This document shows, in pieces, positions 34,142 to 37,302 of a stretch of DNA of 37,302 nt (its first letter is position 1; each line of letters starts with the position of its first letter). The translations under genes and the position numbers were made by a program. This DNA comes from Candidatus Melainabacteria bacterium (GTDB lineage Bacteria > Cyanobacteriota > Vampirovibrionia > LMEP-6097), in the NCBI GenBank assembly GCA_018695135.1, contig JABHOV010000103.1, positions 1-37,302 of the forward strand, in the 5' to 3' direction. The notes below the pieces were generated by a model. The model did not search any database. It saw only the letters and a program-made list of their open reading frames with translations, and was not told the DNA's origin.

Positions 34142-35054
34142 TAACCACTTTATCCTTTATTTCCAGAAGATCCTTATAAATACTAGCAAACTTAGCAGAT
34201 TCAAGATGTACTTTCTTAAACCTATAATTCATCTGCCTAATTGCATCTGGATTTTCCACATCAATAATCCGAGCAATTTCTCGATAAGGCAAAGAAGTAA
34301 GTTCTTGCAAAGCGAAAATATACAACCATAAACTCTCTCTCTGGTTCAATATCTCCCGTGAATAAATCTCCTCATATAACAAATCTAGCAGCTGTTCATC
34401 AATCAAAGAATCTATTCTACTCTCCCCATAAGATTTCACAATGGCTGGCTCAAGCATACGTTTCATGAACTGATCATCACCATATACAGGTTCAGAATCA
34501 AAAAAATCATATTCATCTTCTAATCTATGAAACGCACGAAACTTATTTAAAAACGATTTTGCTTCAAATTGATTTATAGTAGAACCGAATTCAAAAAATC
34601 CACTTGGTTCTTTCTTCCCAATATAAATAGGATAACTTGACCAGGAATAATTTTCCAAATTATTCACAATGCCAGCTTCCAAAGGGTTCCTATGGATATA
34701 TCTAATAATATTTAAACTATATTTTTCAGACTGGACTAACTTGGACTTAAAACGCCCCTCGTACAGTGGACCATTTCTTGCATATTTCAAATTGTAATAA
34801 ATTGCATACGACATATTGATACTGTGCATTGATGTAGATAAATTAGCTTGCAAAGATTGAAAATATAAATGATAATGATTATCCATCAAACAATAAGCAT
34901 GTATTTTAAAGCCATATTTAAATTGAGCAACCTCAATACAGCGAAGAAATTTATAACGATCTTGATCATCATGAAAAATTGGAAAGCGATCTAACCCCCT
35001 CAAGTAAACATGATGAAAAGAATTAATATAATCGTGCCTTTCAATAATTGGCAT
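34098..35054 (-). CDS. REP-associated tyrosine transposase RAYT2
   Basis: Second Y1/HUH transposase. The 318 residues show SFHHVYLRGLDRFPIFHDDQDR, the HUH motif in MDNHYHLYF (about 58-66), MSYAIYYNLKYARNGPLYEGRFKSKLV with the likely catalytic tyrosine, and IIRYIHRNPLEAGIV. This is the usual set of the Y1_Tnp-containing transposase. A C-terminal helical part (ELTSLPYREIARIIDVENPDAIRQMNYRFKK) looks like a helix-turn-helix. It is clearly diverged from RAYT1 and has its own REP family. The start has a strong AAAGGAGGTAAT Shine-Dalgarno. It overlaps murD by 44 nt, so its transcript may drive murD-ftsW. Confidence 0.93.
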   Translation of the reverse strand: MPIIERHDYINSFHHVYLRGLDRFPIFHDDQDRYKFLRCIEVAQFKYGFKIHAYCLMDNHYHLYFQSLQANLSTSMHSINMSYAIYYNLKYARNGPLYEGRFKSKLVQSEKYSLNIIRYIHRNPLEAGIVNNLENYSWSSYPIYIGKKEPSGFFEFGSTINQFEAKSFLNKFRAFHRLEDEYDFFDSEPVYGDDQFMKRMLEPAIVKSYGESRIDSLIDEQLLDLLYEEIYSREILNQRESLWLYIFALQELTSLPYREIARIIDVENPDAIRQMNYRFKKVHLESAKFASIYKDLLEIKDKVVNDVNTKRYGVITRC

Positions 35055-35145
35055 CTATTACCTCCTTTATTTACGGGTCACAAACAAATGTAGCAAAAAA
35101 AACTAAGAGCTTTTACTAATGCAGTGTATCCCGCAATATGTAACG

Positions 35146-35218
35146 ACAAAGCGTTACGGTGTTATCACCCGGTGTTGATAACGTAACGAAACGTTACTGC
35201 GTTACGACCCGGTGTTAC
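35146..35218 (-). repeat. Family-B REP pair between RAYT2 and the PP2C gene
   Basis: A full unit at 35146-35188 and a partial unit (ACCGGGTCGTAACGC type) to 35218. The TAA stop of the regulator at 35215 lies in the partial unit. This 73-bp stretch lines up with 16715-16787. Confidence 0.85.
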
Positions 35219-37302
35219 CAGTAGTAGAAGAGTCCAATGTGGTTACCAAGGTAATTCCAAGTAACCTTGTCAAATATTTCAAGTAGAAGCGGGATTCCGC
35301 GACCGCCTTCTTTATCCATGGTCACATCATCAATACTCGCTTGGTTATAAACCTGCCAATTAAATCCAGGACCAGGATCAATTAAAGTCATCTTGAACGA
35401 ACCTGGGTTGATCCTATAACCCAATCTTACGGTTCCATATGGATTTTTCTCCAAACCATAACGAATCGCATTTGTCATCGCCTCAGTGATCCCAAGTCGC
35501 AAATCCAAACCACGCTCAACTGGCATATTTGCTGCTAATGATTCAGTAACAATGGTATCTATCAAATTCGCTACCTTCTCAGTGTCTTGAGCATCAAAAT
35601 CAACAATATCAAACTTGACCTGCTCTAAACTAATCATCAACCTATCATCAGTCAAAGGCGTAGCACCACTTAATGTATTCAGTGCTTCATTTAATTCATA
35701 AGTTATTTCTTTAACATCTTGTCCTTTGACTTGCTCCAAGACTTTCATCACCCAATCCTTGGGTACAAAATTACCATCAGGCATTTTTTGGTCCATCACT
35801 CCGTCTGTAAACAAAACCATTTTATCGCCTTGTTTAAAATCAATCGTCTTGGCTTCATAAACCTCGCCAATCTCTTTTGGATTGATCAATCCCAGTGGTA
35901 CACCACTGTCCTGGTCTTTATCTATAATCGTGATCTTCTCACCTTCAATCAAATAAGGATTTAAATGCCCGGCATTTGTATAAGTAAGCGAACCTTCATA
36001 AAGATCAAAAATACCATACCATGCAGTTGCATAAAAATCAGAACTCGCATTTTGATCCAGAATAGACTGACAAAGAAAACTAATCATTTTCTCAGGGAAC
36101 CACGCAAGTGCCGAATTGCGCACGGCAGAATTAAATTCACCAAGTAAATAACCAGTCAAGAGTGCAGCAGCAGGACCTTTACCAGATACATCGCCAATCA
36201 AGACCCCAACTTTGTCAGGCGAAAGTTCAGCGACCCAATAAAAATCACCTGAAACATTACTGTGAGCTTTATAAAAAACAGAAGTTTCTAAATTAACATC
36301 AAATACATCACCACCAATCAGGGATGTCTGTACGCGAGCTGCTTGCTTCAATTCACGAGACAATTTTTCTTGATAAGAATTAAGCTTCTCGTACATTCTT
36401 GATTGAGTCATTGCCACAATCACCTGTGAACCAGCGGCTTCCACAAAATCCATCTCATCACGAGTCCAACTACGCTTGCCGTAGCTATGAAAAACAATCC
36501 AACCTTGAACTACAGACTGAAAATGCAAAGGACAAGCTAAAGCAGACACTGCACCAGTCGCCTTGAGTTCCTCTTGTTCTTCGACTGTTAAGCGGTTAAA
36601 ATTCTCTGGAGCCAATAAGTCATTAACAGCAATTGGACCAAACTGATTCTCTCGAAAATTGTCTAGAATTAAATGAGTCGCAGTATTGGCAATACTATGC
36701 ACGCCTTGCTCACAATACTCATCACTAATATAACCATCAAAATATAAAAAACAACGTGAAGCCTTAAGTGCCAAACCAAGCTCATTTACAGTACGAGCCA
36801 AGATCTCACTCAAGTTCAAACTAGAACGTATCTGCGTTGTTAGGTTATTCAAAAGCTCAGCATATTCTGTTCTTTTTCTTGCCTCCTGATAAAGCAGTGC
36901 CTTCTCAATAGCAGTTGACAAAGGTATTACAATCGATTGCAACAAATCTATTTCACGCTCATTCCAATCACGCTCTTCTTTACATTGTTGTACATAAAAA
37001 ACACCTTGTATCTCATCAACCAGAGATTGATGATTGTCAGACCTAACAGTACCTGCAATTTGTTTCTTGATCAAAATTGGCAAAGCAAGTAGTGATTGAG
37101 TAGAATGCAAAAAATTGTCTTCCACCTTTGCTCCAACATTGGTTTCAACAATATTGGTCTTAGACTTGAGCGCCTTGCGAATATAATAATTCTTGCGAAC
37201 TGTTTCAACTCTTAGTTGTGTACTTGTTTCTTCAATATTTTTATTCGTTGCAAAATTACGTTTATATTCAAGTTCAGCATATTCATTTACTGCAAGCAAG
37301 GC
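35215..37302 (-). CDS. GAF-PP2C phosphatase-HATPase regulator (partial)
   Basis: RsbU/SpoIIE-type serine phosphatase fused to an anti-sigma-type kinase domain, a partner-switching regulator. At least 694 residues are visible; the 5' end is cut by the window edge and no true start is seen. Residues about 20-135 and 155-305 look like GAF sensor domains. A coiled linker then leads to the PP2C domain (about 340-555) with VSGDFYWVAE, VGVLIGDVSGKGPAAALL, YTNAGHLNPYLI and VLFTDGVMDQ. A HATPase_c domain (about 575-690) follows with GITEAMTNAIRYG (N box), LIDPGPGF and GGRGIPLLLEIFD. The product ends HIGLFYYW, and its stop codon is provided by a family-B REP. The target sigma or anti-sigma antagonist is not visible. 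Confidence 0.92.
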   Translation of the reverse strand, partial: ALLAVNEYAELEYKRNFATNKNIEETSTQLRVETVRKNYYIRKALKSKTNIVETNVGAKVEDNFLHSTQSLLALPILIKKQIAGTVRSDNHQSLVDEIQGVFYVQQCKEERDWNEREIDLLQSIVIPLSTAIEKALLYQEARKRTEYAELLNNLTTQIRSSLNLSEILARTVNELGLALKASRCFLYFDGYISDEYCEQGVHSIANTATHLILDNFRENQFGPIAVNDLLAPENFNRLTVEEQEELKATGAVSALACPLHFQSVVQGWIVFHSYGKRSWTRDEMDFVEAAGSQVIVAMTQSRMYEKLNSYQEKLSRELKQAARVQTSLIGGDVFDVNLETSVFYKAHSNVSGDFYWVAELSPDKVGVLIGDVSGKGPAAALLTGYLLGEFNSAVRNSALAWFPEKMISFLCQSILDQNASSDFYATAWYGIFDLYEGSLTYTNAGHLNPYLIEGEKITIIDKDQDSGVPLGLINPKEIGEVYEAKTIDFKQGDKMVLFTDGVMDQKMPDGNFVPKDWVMKVLEQVKGQDVKEITYELNEALNTLSGATPLTDDRLMISLEQVKFDIVDFDAQDTEKVANLIDTIVTESLAANMPVERGLDLRLGITEAMTNAIRYGLEKNPYGTVRLGYRINPGSFKMTLIDPGPGFNWQVYNQASIDDVTMDKEGGRGIPLLLEIFDKVTWNYLGNHIGLFYYW

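Larger units (their letters stand above)
34088..35218 (-). mobile_element. RAYT2 element with family-B ends
   Basis: 43-bp inverted repeats at 34088-34130 and 35146-35188 differ at three positions by my alignment and bracket the transposase gene. A partial second unit at 35189-35218 extends the right side, the same half-plus-full arrangement as at 16716-16787. The left end is shared with murD coding sequence and the right end contains the stop codon of the PP2C gene. The same 43-bp unit occurs at 16745, 16842 and 22990. Confidence 0.85.

Noticed and set aside
34871-34883. GATAATGATTATC, a Fur-box-like palindrome
   Set aside because: It lies inside RAYT2 coding the conserved HUH motif (MDNHYH), so the sequence is explained by the protein and differs from the TGAGAAT boxes.

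Overview
The window is AT-rich, gene-dense bacterial chromosome. The host is a diderm: it makes KDO for LPS (kdsA) and has a beta-barrel-like exported protein. It also carries flagellar export genes (fliP-fliQ), type III pantothenate kinase, a Fur repressor, a MoxR/Bat von Willebrand operon and cell-wall genes (murD, ftsW). S18 lacks the N-terminal zinc cysteines. No gene names a phylum. A deep-branching, little-cultured lineage (for example a non-photosynthetic relative of cyanobacteria, Melainabacteria type) would fit, but this is a guess.

Layout. 1-3319: rpsR-rpmB, an HTH/charged-linker protein, a run of small hairpins and aroC. 3315-4430: a complete RAYT transposase element with 39-bp inverted ends. 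4430-7141: a large secreted multi-module protein. 7196-7322: a transposase-less element (MITE) with the same ends as the RAYT element. 7354-12793: the minus-strand moxR-DUF58-DUF4381-like-batA-batB operon. 12863-15655: a helical hypothetical, an outer-membrane-type protein and a reduced NagA-like hydrolase. 15856-19265: a small hypothetical, fur, fliP-fliQ and purA. 19475-22807: two small proteins, comM, a broken DUF2283 gene and a hypothetical. 23073-30768: prmC, coaX, Yip1-like, peroxiredoxin-like, TMEM14-like, ilvE, glcD-like, ferredoxin, SDR and kdsA. 30757-37302: a possible cysteine hydrolase, then ftsW-murD-RAYT2 and a truncated GAF/PP2C/HATPase regulator.

The strongest signal is a population of small mobile palindromes. 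Family A belongs to RAYT1 (3477-4394). Family B is a 43-bp unit carried at both ends of RAYT2 (34098-35054) and also found at 16745-16787, 16842-16884 and 22990-23032. Family C lies just after three stop codons and partly resembles family A. These palindromes abut or supply stop codons, and one family-B copy encodes in two frames both the C-terminus of RAYT2 and the N-terminus of MurD. The window therefore seems to hold two REP/RAYT systems that are being absorbed into host genes.

Two regulatory patterns also stand out. Many first genes have a -10-like hexamer (TATAAT type) only 6-8 nt before the start codon, as expected for leaderless mRNAs, whereas both RAYT genes have strong Shine-Dalgarno sites. 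Palindromic TGAGAAT/ATTCTCA boxes cover the -35 regions of fur and of a ferredoxin gene, predicting a small Fur regulon.
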